A DNA stretch of 31,683 nucleotides from Bacteroidota bacterium (lineage in GTDB: Bacteria > Bacteroidota > Ignavibacteria > Ignavibacteriales > Ignavibacteriaceae): assembly GCA_023453665.1 (NCBI GenBank), contig JAEXTA010000114.1:1-31683 (forward strand). Reading direction: 5' to 3'. Of this stretch, positions 25,319 to 31,683 are shown in pieces; the first letter of the stretch is position 1; each line of letters starts with the position of its first letter. The translations under genes were made by a program, and so were the position numbers. Under the pieces are notes generated by a model, which was not told where the DNA came from, did not search any database, and saw only the letters and a program-made list of their open reading frames with translations.

Positions 25319-26527
25319 ATGTTTTGTAAAGTTGAAGAAGCAATTGATGAAATAAAAAATGGTAAAGTAATAATTGTTGTTGACGATGAAGATCGTGAAA
25401 ACGAAGGAGATTTTGTCTGCGCAGCAGAATATATAACACCCGACATAGTAAACTTTATGGTTACTCATGGCAGGGGAATGTTATGTGTTGCGGTCAACGG
25501 AAAAAGATTAGATGAACTCGGGCTTCCTTTAATGGTTGATTCAAACTCTGCTCTGCATGGTACACAGTTTACAATAACTGTTGACGCCGTTGAAGGAACT
25601 ACAACAGGGATCTCTGCTTCCGACAGAGCAATCACTATAAAGAAATTAATTGATGTTTCATCAAAAGCATCAGACTTTGCAAGACCCGGACATATCTTTC
25701 CATTGCGTGCATTTGATGAAGGTGTACTTCGTCGTGCAGGACATACCGAGGCATCAGTTGATCTGTGTAATTTATCGGGAATTAAACCAGCCGGAGTTTT
25801 GTGCGAGATACTTCGTGAAGATGGTGAAATGGCAAGGGTTCCTGAACTGATAAAAATTGCTGAAAGATTTAGTCTGAAGATCATAACAGTTAAAGATATT
25901 ATCAGATACAGAATAAAAAATGAAAAGCTTATCGAAAAAATTACTGACATTAACTTTCCTACAAAACATGGTTTCTTCAGACTTAACCTTTATAAAAATT
26001 TACTCGATGGAAAAAAACAGGTAGCACTTGTTAAAGGGACAATAAATCCTGACGAACCTGTTCTTGTACGAATGCACTCCGAATGTTTGACTGGTGACGT
26101 ATTTCATTCACTAAGATGTGACTGTCACGATCAATTGAATACAGCTATGGATTTAATTGAAGCAAACGGAAACGGTGTTCTTGTTTATATGAGGCAGGAG
26201 GGAAGAGGAATCGGTCTTACGAATAAAATAAAAGCGTACAAACTCCAGGAAGAAGGCAAAGACACAGTTGAAGCAAATGAACTGCTCGGTTTTAAACCTG
26301 ATCTTCGTGACTATGGTATAGGCGCACAAATTCTTCTTGACCTTGGTGTAAGAAAAATAAAATTGTTAACTAAAAATCCTAAAAAAGTTGTTGGGCTGGA
26401 AGGATACGGACTGGAAATATCAGAGCGTGTTCCTATAGAGATAATTCCAAATTCAAACAATGAAACATATCTTAAAACAAAAAGAGATAAATTAGGTCAC
26501 ATAATTCTTCAGAAAAATTATAATTAA
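25319..26527 (+). CDS. ribBA: Bifunctional riboflavin enzyme: DHBP synthase and GTP cyclohydrolase II
   Basis: Catalyses the two entry steps of riboflavin synthesis. The N-terminal half (about 1-200) makes 3,4-dihydroxy-2-butanone-4-phosphate from ribulose-5-phosphate: DDEDRENEGD (22-31) and RAGHTEASVDL (139-149) hold its acidic, magnesium and substrate residues. The C-terminal half (about 205-402) opens GTP: Cys256, Cys267 and Cys269 bind zinc, MRQEGRGIGL (291-300) is the catalytic loop and LTKNPKKVVGL is conserved. Both halves look intact. The ATG is preceded by AAAGGTG. No other rib gene lies in the window. The leader is only 57 bases, too short for an FMN riboswitch. Confidence 0.97.
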   Translation: MFCKVEEAIDEIKNGKVIIVVDDEDRENEGDFVCAAEYITPDIVNFMVTHGRGMLCVAVNGKRLDELGLPLMVDSNSALHGTQFTITVDAVEGTTTGISASDRAITIKKLIDVSSKASDFARPGHIFPLRAFDEGVLRRAGHTEASVDLCNLSGIKPAGVLCEILREDGEMARVPELIKIAERFSLKIITVKDIIRYRIKNEKLIEKITDINFPTKHGFFRLNLYKNLLDGKKQVALVKGTINPDEPVLVRMHSECLTGDVFHSLRCDCHDQLNTAMDLIEANGNGVLVYMRQEGRGIGLTNKIKAYKLQEEGKDTVEANELLGFKPDLRDYGIGAQILLDLGVRKIKLLTKNPKKVVGLEGYGLEISERVPIEIIPNSNNETYLKTKRDKLGHIILQKNYN

Positions 26528-26541
26528 AAATATCCGGGTTA

Positions 26542-27864
26542 ATGAAGATGAAAACCATAAATATTATTGTACTGTTTCTTCTCTTTGTCGTTGTACAAAT
26601 TAATTCGCAAAGCAAGGTTTATCTTGCAAGGATTGAAGGTGAAATCGATCTTGGTTTATCTCCATATGTTGCCCGGGTAATTTCAGAAGCAGAGAAGTAT
26701 AATGCCGATGCTATTATTTTTAAAATAAATACATTTGGCGGAAGAGTTGACGCTGCTACTCAGATAAAAGATGCTATTCTTAACAGCAAGATTCAAACAA
26801 TAGCATTTATTAATAACAGGGCAATATCTGCAGGTGCGTTGATCGCATTATCCTGTAATAAAATTGTAATGGTTCCAGGCAGTTCAATAGGAGCTGCGAC
26901 TGTCGTCGATCAGACCGGTGAAAAAGTAAGTGAAAAATATCAATCCTATATGCGTTCCGAAATGCGTTCAACCGCTGAAAAAAACGGACGCAATACTTTA
27001 ATCGCAGAAGGTATGGTTGATGAAAGAGTAGTTGTTGAAGGACTTGTTGATAGCACTAAGCTTATAACACTTACTTCTACCGAAGCATTGAAATATAAAA
27101 TTGCCGATACTGTTGTAAATAACACTGATGAACTACTTGCGGCTTTTGGTTTGGACAGAACACAGATTACAGATATCGATTCGAACTGGGCTGAAGATGT
27201 TGTAAGGTTTTTGAATAACCCGATTGTTTCATCTATACTTATTATGATCGGATTTTTTGGATTATTTGCAGAAGTGAAAACTCCAGGCTGGGGAGTTCCC
27301 GGCACTGCTGGTTTAGTGGCACTAGCATTATTTTTTGGTTCATCATATATACTTGAACTTGCTTCGATTGTTGAAATACTTTTATTTCTTGTCGGACTAT
27401 CCTTAATCGCCCTTGAAATTTTTGTTATACCCGGTTTTGGTTTAGCCGGAATCTCAGGAATTATCATGGTGGTATTATCATTGTTTTTATCATTGGTGGG
27501 TGGTATGCCTTATTTCGATTTCAGTTTTATATCATTGGCAATAATCCAATTAACGGCTGCTCTGCTCGCCGCTTTGATACTTATTTTTATACTGGCAAAA
27601 TATCTCCCCAAATCACGGACGTTTAATAAACTTGTTCTGGATGTAGAAGAATCTTCATCAAAAGGTTTTGTTACATATCCAAAACTTGATGAACTGATTG
27701 GCAAAGAGGGCATTGCGCTTACAATTCTGCGGCCTGCTGGCACAGCAGTGATCGGTGACCAAAAAGTTGATGTGGTCACTGATGGTCAGTTTATTGAAAA
27801 AGATTCTAAAGTTAAAGTAGTAAAAGTTGAAGGAATTAAAGTAGTTGTTAAAGAGATCCGGTGA
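26542..27864 (+). CDS. NfeD-family membrane serine protease (ClpP-like domain, long form)
   Basis: 440 residues. A signal peptide (to about residue 22) precedes a ClpP-like protease domain (about 25-215), with Ser96 in AISAGAL as nucleophile and Lys132 in EKYQSY in the position of the general base of the Pyrococcus PH1510 protease, a Ser-Lys dyad. The membrane region (about 225-355) has four or five helices, with the family stretch ELFAE/KTPGWGVPGTAG-like at its start. The C-terminal NfeD OB-fold covers about 375-440. Relatives cleave stomatin partners, and a stomatin gene often sits beside them; none is seen here. The 3' end overlaps the left arm of the hairpin at 27851-27879. Confidence 0.92.
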   Translation: MKMKTINIIVLFLLFVVVQINSQSKVYLARIEGEIDLGLSPYVARVISEAEKYNADAIIFKINTFGGRVDAATQIKDAILNSKIQTIAFINNRAISAGALIALSCNKIVMVPGSSIGAATVVDQTGEKVSEKYQSYMRSEMRSTAEKNGRNTLIAEGMVDERVVVEGLVDSTKLITLTSTEALKYKIADTVVNNTDELLAAFGLDRTQITDIDSNWAEDVVRFLNNPIVSSILIMIGFFGLFAEVKTPGWGVPGTAGLVALALFFGSSYILELASIVEILLFLVGLSLIALEIFVIPGFGLAGISGIIMVVLSLFLSLVGGMPYFDFSFISLAIIQLTAALLAALILIFILAKYLPKSRTFNKLVLDVEESSSKGFVTYPKLDELIGKEGIALTILRPAGTAVIGDQKVDVVTDGQFIEKDSKVKVVKVEGIKVVVKEIR

Positions 27865-27879
27865 TAACCCGGATCTCTT
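27851..27879. terminator. Hairpin at the convergent junction, possible bidirectional terminator
   Basis: A perfect 11-bp stem (AAGAGATCCGG with CCGGATCTCTT) encloses a seven-base loop. The left arm lies in the last codons of the NfeD-family gene, and eight As follow at 27881-27888. It sits between genes on opposite strands, where a terminator is expected. A run of Ts after the stem is weak in both directions, so termination is inferred from position and stem strength. Confidence 0.6.
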
Positions 27880-27888
27880 CAAAAAAAA

Positions 27889-28932
27889 TCAGAGAAGCTC
27901 AACTAAATTAGTATTGGATATCACTTCGGTTCTTCTTCCTTTCTGAACACCCTGCGGAGTCTGCATTTCCATTGTATAAGAAATATTAAGATCGGTTCTG
28001 GTTTTTGATTTCTGCAAACAACCTTTACTCAGGTTAAAATAAATTTTCCCGCTTGCATTAGTAACCGGTTTGTTGAAATGATATTTCAACCCGCCTTCTT
28101 CGTAATTACTGTTTCCACTAACATCTGTTTTAAGTCCTGCATCAATCACAGCGACTTTGTCATCATCCAGTTTTTCCAGGTTTAAAATTTTATATAAGGT
28201 AGTATTAACAACCTGAAAGACCATAAACTGAGATGCCGGCTGAACATTATTCCAAGTCGAATCTTTTGCCATTTCTTTGCCGGGCATCTTTCGAACTACC
28301 TGCACGACTAATGGTTTTAGCATTCCTTCAGTAAGATCATATTTCATTCTGGAAATATCATCGGTCTTAACTGAATCTTTTAAACCTCTTATTTTCAGGA
28401 ATGTATTTACAATTTTGTCCGTTTTCCCGATTTCCAATAATTCACCTGTTTGATTTATCCGTACTTCAAATGAATTATTGATCAAAGAAAAATAGTCTGC
28501 GAACTTAACTTTTTCTAATGAATCTTTTACGGTTGATGATTCAAATGATATATGATCATTGTTTGCATCAGCTTCAAGTTTAATCGATGTGAATGTAAAA
28601 GTAAGATCCATTAAACCTTCTTCATCTTTTGCCGCGAGTTTAACATTTAGAAGGTAGTTAATAGTTTGATTTACATTCTGGACAATTACTGTATCGGCAT
28701 TTATAGTCTGTTTTGTCTCAGCTATTGTTGTTATCCTGTAGTTATAAGTCTTTCCTTCTTCAAAATTGTAGCCGAGTATAAAAGCCTCCGCAGGATTATC
28801 CACGGCAGTGGTTTTCACATCAGTTGTGTCAAAATTATATTTAGTCTTTTCGTCAACAACAGGCTTATCTTTTTTATCTCCGCAAGCAGAGAGTAATATT
28901 GTTGTAAGTATTAGCAACAGCAGTTTTTTCAT
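27889..28932 (-). CDS. DUF6263-like lipoprotein
   Basis: 347 residues with a lipoprotein signal: MKK, a leucine-rich run, then LLSAC with the lipidated Cys at residue 17. The mature protein is acidic at first (charged stretch to about residue 45), then strand-rich, with a GYNFEEGKTYNYR start and a late VTNASGKIYFNLSKGCL segment that resemble the DUF6263 family, judged from memory. Function unknown. A good AAGGA site lies upstream of its ATG, inside the gap after the NamZ-like gene (12 bases). It is the last gene of the minus-strand group. Confidence 0.6.
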   Translation of the reverse strand: MKKLLLLILTTILLSACGDKKDKPVVDEKTKYNFDTTDVKTTAVDNPAEAFILGYNFEEGKTYNYRITTIAETKQTINADTVIVQNVNQTINYLLNVKLAAKDEEGLMDLTFTFTSIKLEADANNDHISFESSTVKDSLEKVKFADYFSLINNSFEVRINQTGELLEIGKTDKIVNTFLKIRGLKDSVKTDDISRMKYDLTEGMLKPLVVQVVRKMPGKEMAKDSTWNNVQPASQFMVFQVVNTTLYKILNLEKLDDDKVAVIDAGLKTDVSGNSNYEEGGLKYHFNKPVTNASGKIYFNLSKGCLQKSKTRTDLNISYTMEMQTPQGVQKGRRTEVISNTNLVELL

Positions 28933-28944
28933 TAGTTCTTCCTT

Positions 28945-30195
28945 CTAATAAAGTAAATATTTTTTTCTTTTTTCTTTAAACTCATTTAAACCGGGTAACC
29001 AGTGTTCAATAATTTTTTCAACACTTTGCTTTTCAGTTATCATTTGACGGATGGAATTGGAACCAGCAAGTTTGTCGAAATGATCTGCTTTGAATTTGAA
29101 ATATTCAGGGTACAATTTAACTAACACTGAGATCAGTTGAATACCAAATTTTACAGCATCAAATATTTTTTTGTCAGTTACTCTTATAGTAATTCCAAAA
29201 CATTTTTGTCCTTCATACTTAGGTGATTGGGCAACTCCTTTAATTGATCGTGGTGTAAATTCAACAGGTAATAATTCAATCCCTTTAATATTATACGAAG
29301 TCAGTTCATTAATTAGTTTCTCCGGATTCATAAATGGAGCGCCAATTTGCAAAAATGGTTTTTCTGTTCCTCTTCCTTCAGAAATATTTGTGCCCTCGAT
29401 TAAACAAGTTGCGGGATAAACAAAAATGGTTTCCAGGTCTTTGATATTTGGGGAAGGATTGATCCACTTCAAATCAATATCGTCAAGAAAATATTCACGC
29501 TTCCAGTTTACCATTTTTATAATCGTGAGCTGAGATACCGGTTCTTTCCCTAAAAGTTTTTCATCAGAAAAATATTTTGCTAACTCGCCGATGGTCATTC
29601 CGTGAATTACAGGCAGTGTTGTTATCCCGATGAATGATTGGAATGGTCTTTCAATGACAGGACCGTTAACGATATTTCCACTATAAGGATTTGGTCTGTC
29701 AAGAACTATAACCGGAATATTATTTTCTGCCGCAGATTGCATTACGTAAAATAATGTTGAAATGTATGTATAAAAACGTGCGCCAATATCCTGCAAATCA
29801 AATAAAATTAAATCTGTACCACCAAGCATGTCTTTTGTAGGCTTAAAATTATTTCCATATAAAGAATAATACTTTATGGAAGATTCGTTGCTTATTGAGT
29901 CATTTATCTTTTCACCTGCTGAAAAGTTTCCGCCAAAACCATGTTCCGGAGAAAATACGTTTACTATCCTCACATCTTCACATTTCAATAGAGTATCAAG
30001 TAAATGAATTCCATTTGAAAGTAGCGAAGTGTGATTAACAACCAATGAAATATTTTTGCCGGAAATTAATTCTCTTTCATTGGTAAGAAGAACATCTGAC
30101 CCGGTTTTAAATGTTGTAGATTTATTTTGTGGGTTAGTGCAATTAACTGAAGCAAACGAAAATAATAATAGAATTGTGAACCGCAGCCTGTTCAT
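28945..30195 (-). CDS. namZ: Exo-beta-N-acetylmuramidase NamZ-like protein (DUF1343)
   Basis: Known family members remove terminal N-acetylmuramic acid from peptidoglycan fragments, a step of cell-wall recycling. 416 residues. The signal region ends near Cys19 (SFASVNC), possibly a lipoprotein signal with a non-ideal Asn before the Cys. Family motifs are SPEHGF (82-87), DLQDIGARFYTY (133-144), VLDRPNPY, INPSPNIKDLET and IEGTNISEGRGTEKPF, all intact. The last holds conserved acidic residues of the C-terminal domain. It overlaps the Nudix gene by one base (TAATG on the minus strand). Confidence 0.9.
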   Translation of the reverse strand: MNRLRFTILLLFSFASVNCTNPQNKSTTFKTGSDVLLTNERELISGKNISLVVNHTSLLSNGIHLLDTLLKCEDVRIVNVFSPEHGFGGNFSAGEKINDSISNESSIKYYSLYGNNFKPTKDMLGGTDLILFDLQDIGARFYTYISTLFYVMQSAAENNIPVIVLDRPNPYSGNIVNGPVIERPFQSFIGITTLPVIHGMTIGELAKYFSDEKLLGKEPVSQLTIIKMVNWKREYFLDDIDLKWINPSPNIKDLETIFVYPATCLIEGTNISEGRGTEKPFLQIGAPFMNPEKLINELTSYNIKGIELLPVEFTPRSIKGVAQSPKYEGQKCFGITIRVTDKKIFDAVKFGIQLISVLVKLYPEYFKFKADHFDKLAGSNSIRQMITEKQSVEKIIEHWLPGLNEFKEKRKKYLLY

Positions 30196-30740
30196 TACAG
30201 GATTTCAATTACAGAATTTTTTGCTAATTGCCATGCTGCTAAAGTCATTCCGTCCCATATAGTATTGTCTGAAATAAGTTCATCAATTTTTTCAATAGAT
30301 AATTCATGAAGTTCAAATTCTTCCGTATCGTCTGCTTTTAAAAAATCCCGGATTAAATTTTTTGCAACGAATACGTGACACATCTCATCAGTAACACCGT
30401 TAAAAGGGGAGAAGAAGCCGGCAGGAATTAATTCCTTTGCGGTATAACCGGTTTCTTCTCTTAACTCTTTGATAGCATTTTCTTTTGGTGAAAGATTTTT
30501 TGAAATACTTCCGCAAGGGAATTCAAGACTTTCACGTTGATTCAAATACCTGTATTGGTTAACGAGTAAAAGTTTGCCTGAGTCGGTCACAGGGATTATC
30601 ATTGTTGAACCGCCAGTCCTTACAAAATGATATTCACCTTTTTTACCATCTTCGATCTGAAATTCATCAAGCAGGTAATCCCAGTATTTATTTGCGAAAA
30701 GAACTTTGCTCGATAACTGTTTCCAGGTTTTTAATGACAT
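30195..30740 (-). CDS. Nudix hydrolase, ADP-ribose pyrophosphatase-like
   Basis: 181 residues, soluble. The Nudix box spans GSISKNLSPKENAIKELREE plus TGY. It keeps the metal-binding Glu residues of ELREE but has Leu where the GX5E Glu is usual and Lys for the Arg of REUXEE. Upstream sequences (MIIPVT, LLVNQYRY, ESLEFPCGS) are those of ADP-ribose or nucleotide-sugar pyrophosphatases, so that is the likely substrate class. Activity may be lower than in family members with a full box. It is coupled by TGATG to ndk and by TAATG to the NamZ-like gene. Confidence 0.85.
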   Translation of the reverse strand: MSLKTWKQLSSKVLFANKYWDYLLDEFQIEDGKKGEYHFVRTGGSTMIIPVTDSGKLLLVNQYRYLNQRESLEFPCGSISKNLSPKENAIKELREETGYTAKELIPAGFFSPFNGVTDEMCHVFVAKNLIRDFLKADDTEEFELHELSIEKIDELISDNTIWDGMTLAAWQLAKNSVIEIL

Positions 30741-31171
30741 CAGTTTGTATAGTTATCTAACAGTTCATTTCTTGAAAAGAAGTGAACAATTTCTTTTTCC
30801 GCATTTTCATCTGAGTCTGAACCGTGAACTGCATTCTCTGCTTTATTAGCAGCGTACAATTTTCTTATTGTACCCTCTTCAGCTTGAGCAGGATCTGTTG
30901 CACCGATTAATTTTCTGTAGCTTTCAACCGCGTTTTCTTTTTCAAGTGCTATAGGAATACAAGGACCAGATGTCATATATTCAACAAGCTCACCATAAAA
31001 TGGGCGTGCTTTGTGTACTTCATAAAATCCTTCAGCAGATGCTCTTGATAAATGGATCATCTTCATTGCTTTAATTTTAAATCCTGCTTCTGTAATCTTC
31101 GCGATGATCTGTCCTACATAATTTTTTTTGACTGCATCCGGTTTAATTATCGCTAATGTTTTGTTACCCAA
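30740..31171 (-). CDS. ndk: Nucleoside diphosphate kinase
   Basis: Transfers the gamma phosphate between nucleoside triphosphates and diphosphates by a phosphohistidine. 143 residues. TLAIIKPDAV opens the fold and His116 in NAVHGSDS is the catalytic residue; ARPFY and GTIRKLYA are also conserved. The start is TTG at 31171, backed by AAGGAG six bases upstream. It lies 33 bases downstream of sucD. In some bacteria Ndk and succinyl-CoA synthetase associate to make GTP or other NTPs, so the pairing is sensible, but a physical link here is inference. Confidence 0.96.
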   Translation of the reverse strand: MGNKTLAIIKPDAVKKNYVGQIIAKITEAGFKIKAMKMIHLSRASAEGFYEVHKARPFYGELVEYMTSGPCIPIALEKENAVESYRKLIGATDPAQAEEGTIRKLYAANKAENAVHGSDSDENAEKEIVHFFSRNELLDNYTN

Positions 31172-31177
31172 TTGTTT

Positions 31178-31183
31178 CTCCTT
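31178..31183 (-). promoter_or_regulatory. Ribosome binding site for the TTG start of ndk
   Basis: AAGGAG on the minus strand, six bases before the TTG start at 31171. It fixes a non-ATG start for ndk. Confidence 0.7.
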
Positions 31184-31204
31184 AATCTGAGTATATCGTA
31201 ATTG

Positions 31205-31683
31205 TTATTTCTTCTTCCCGATTGATTTAGATTTAGCTGATTTAGCTTTTATCTTTTTACCGGATAATTGTGATTTTAAAATTTTCTTTGACTGTTTTTT
31301 GTCTTTTGGTTTATCGCTCTTAGAATCACTTTTAATTTTTTTCTTTGCCCTCAATGCTTCAATTGCCTTTAACATTGTTGAGCCAAGCTCTGCCGGACTT
31401 TCAACAACTTTTATCCCTGCTTTTTTCATCGCAGCCATTTTTTCTGTGGCGGTACCTTTACCGCCTGAAATTATTGCACCAGCGTGTCCCATTCTTCTTC
31501 CGGGAGGCGCTGTTCTTCCAGCAATAAAACCAACTACAGGTTTGCTCACATTTTTCTTAATGAAGTCTGCAGCTTCTTCTTCAGCGCTTCCGCCGATTTC
31601 GCCGATCATAACAATACCGTCAGTATCTTTATCTTCATTGAACATTTTTATGACATCAATACACCTTGAACCAATTACAGGAT
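31205..31683 (-). CDS. sucD: Succinyl-CoA synthetase alpha subunit, 3' part, with a lysine-rich tail
   Basis: The gene runs off the right edge. The frame is open from 31683 (reading PVIGSRCIDVIK just before an internal Met), so the Met at 31645 is not the start. Matches to SucD are MIGEIGGSAEEEAA, GFIAGRTAPPGRRMGHAGAII (read across the junction, with the phosphohistidine in MGHAG) and GGKGTATEKM. It ligates succinate and CoA with ATP or GTP in the TCA cycle with SucB/SucC. SucD normally ends near the ALRAKKK position; here about 46 more residues follow (coded at 31208-31345), 21 of them Lys, with Ser, Asp, Gln and Ala. They stay in frame to the stop. Confidence 0.9.
   Translation of the reverse strand, partial: PVIGSRCIDVIKMFNEDKDTDGIVMIGEIGGSAEEEAADFIKKNVSKPVVGFIAGRTAPPGRRMGHAGAIISGGKGTATEKMAAMKKAGIKVVESPAELGSTMLKAIEALRAKKKIKSDSKSDKPKDKKQSKKILKSQLSGKKIKAKSAKSKSIGKKK

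Noticed and set aside
25465..25950. Open frame of 161 codons on the minus strand across ribBA
   Set aside because: It is antisense to a clearly functional gene and has no recognisable domain; it reflects codon bias of the coding strand.
26946..27467. Open frame of 173 codons on the minus strand across the NfeD-family gene
   Set aside because: It is rich in Ser, Thr and Pro, as is typical of a shadow frame, and overlaps a well-supported gene.
1..31683. CRISPR array, tRNA, rRNA, insertion sequence or prophage
   Set aside because: No regularly spaced repeats, cloverleaf-like sequences, transposase or phage structural proteins were seen.

Overview
The window is a gene-dense, AT-rich stretch (GC by eye in the mid-30s percent) of a bacterial chromosome. 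The best fit is a member of the Ignavibacteria or a close relative in the Bacteroidota/Chlorobiota group. Support comes from two PorV/PorQ-type outer-membrane proteins, a secreted protein ending in a PNPFNP-type Por secretion (type IX) C-terminal domain, many lipoproteins, a fused RibBA, and frequent TTG starts with 1-4 base gene overlaps. The assignment is inferred from gene content, not from a marker-gene comparison. No rRNA, tRNA, CRISPR array, insertion sequence or phage gene was seen, and no gap between genes exceeds 300 bases; the largest is about 96 bases, before tgt.

Layout. (1) 2-4550 (+): a tightly coupled cell-envelope group of polysaccharide deacetylase, family 2 glycosyltransferase, radical SAM protein, DUF1207-type protein and site-2 protease. 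(2) 4594-8926 (+): a secretion-related group of lipoprotein, Asp-box propeller protein with a type IX sorting domain, and two tandem PorV/PorQ-family proteins. (3) 8951-14499: a glycan cluster of GT-C-like membrane protein, FemAB/GNAT-like protein, two GT4-type transferases (one an AT-rich gene on the opposite strand) and a heptosyltransferase-like GT9. (4) 14518-23695 (+): glycerate kinase, thyA-folA-mutL (coupled), a methylmalonyl-CoA mutase-type large subunit, a UbiA-family prenyl-phosphate transferase, a small lipoprotein, a CorC/HlyC-type CBS protein and a DCC-family thiol protein. (5) 23792-27864 (+): tgt-yajC, a hairpin, ribBA, and an NfeD-family membrane serine protease. (6) 31683-27889 (-): sucD (running off the window, with an unusual lysine-rich tail), ndk, a Nudix hydrolase, a NamZ-type muramidase and a DUF6263-like lipoprotein. 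The two strands converge at a perfect 11-bp hairpin at 27851-27879.

How the genes work together. Regions 1-3 build and export the envelope (glycans, surface-anchored proteins, membrane proteolysis). Regions 4-6 are mostly housekeeping: dTMP/folate and mismatch repair (thyA-folA-mutL), queuosine tRNA modification and protein export (tgt-yajC), riboflavin (ribBA), succinyl-CoA ligation with nucleotide exchange (sucD-ndk), and peptidoglycan recycling (namZ). No single block is plainly a new defence or mobile system. The parts most worth following up are the deacetylase/GT2/radical SAM group, the propeller plus double-PorV secretion group, and the basic tail on SucD.
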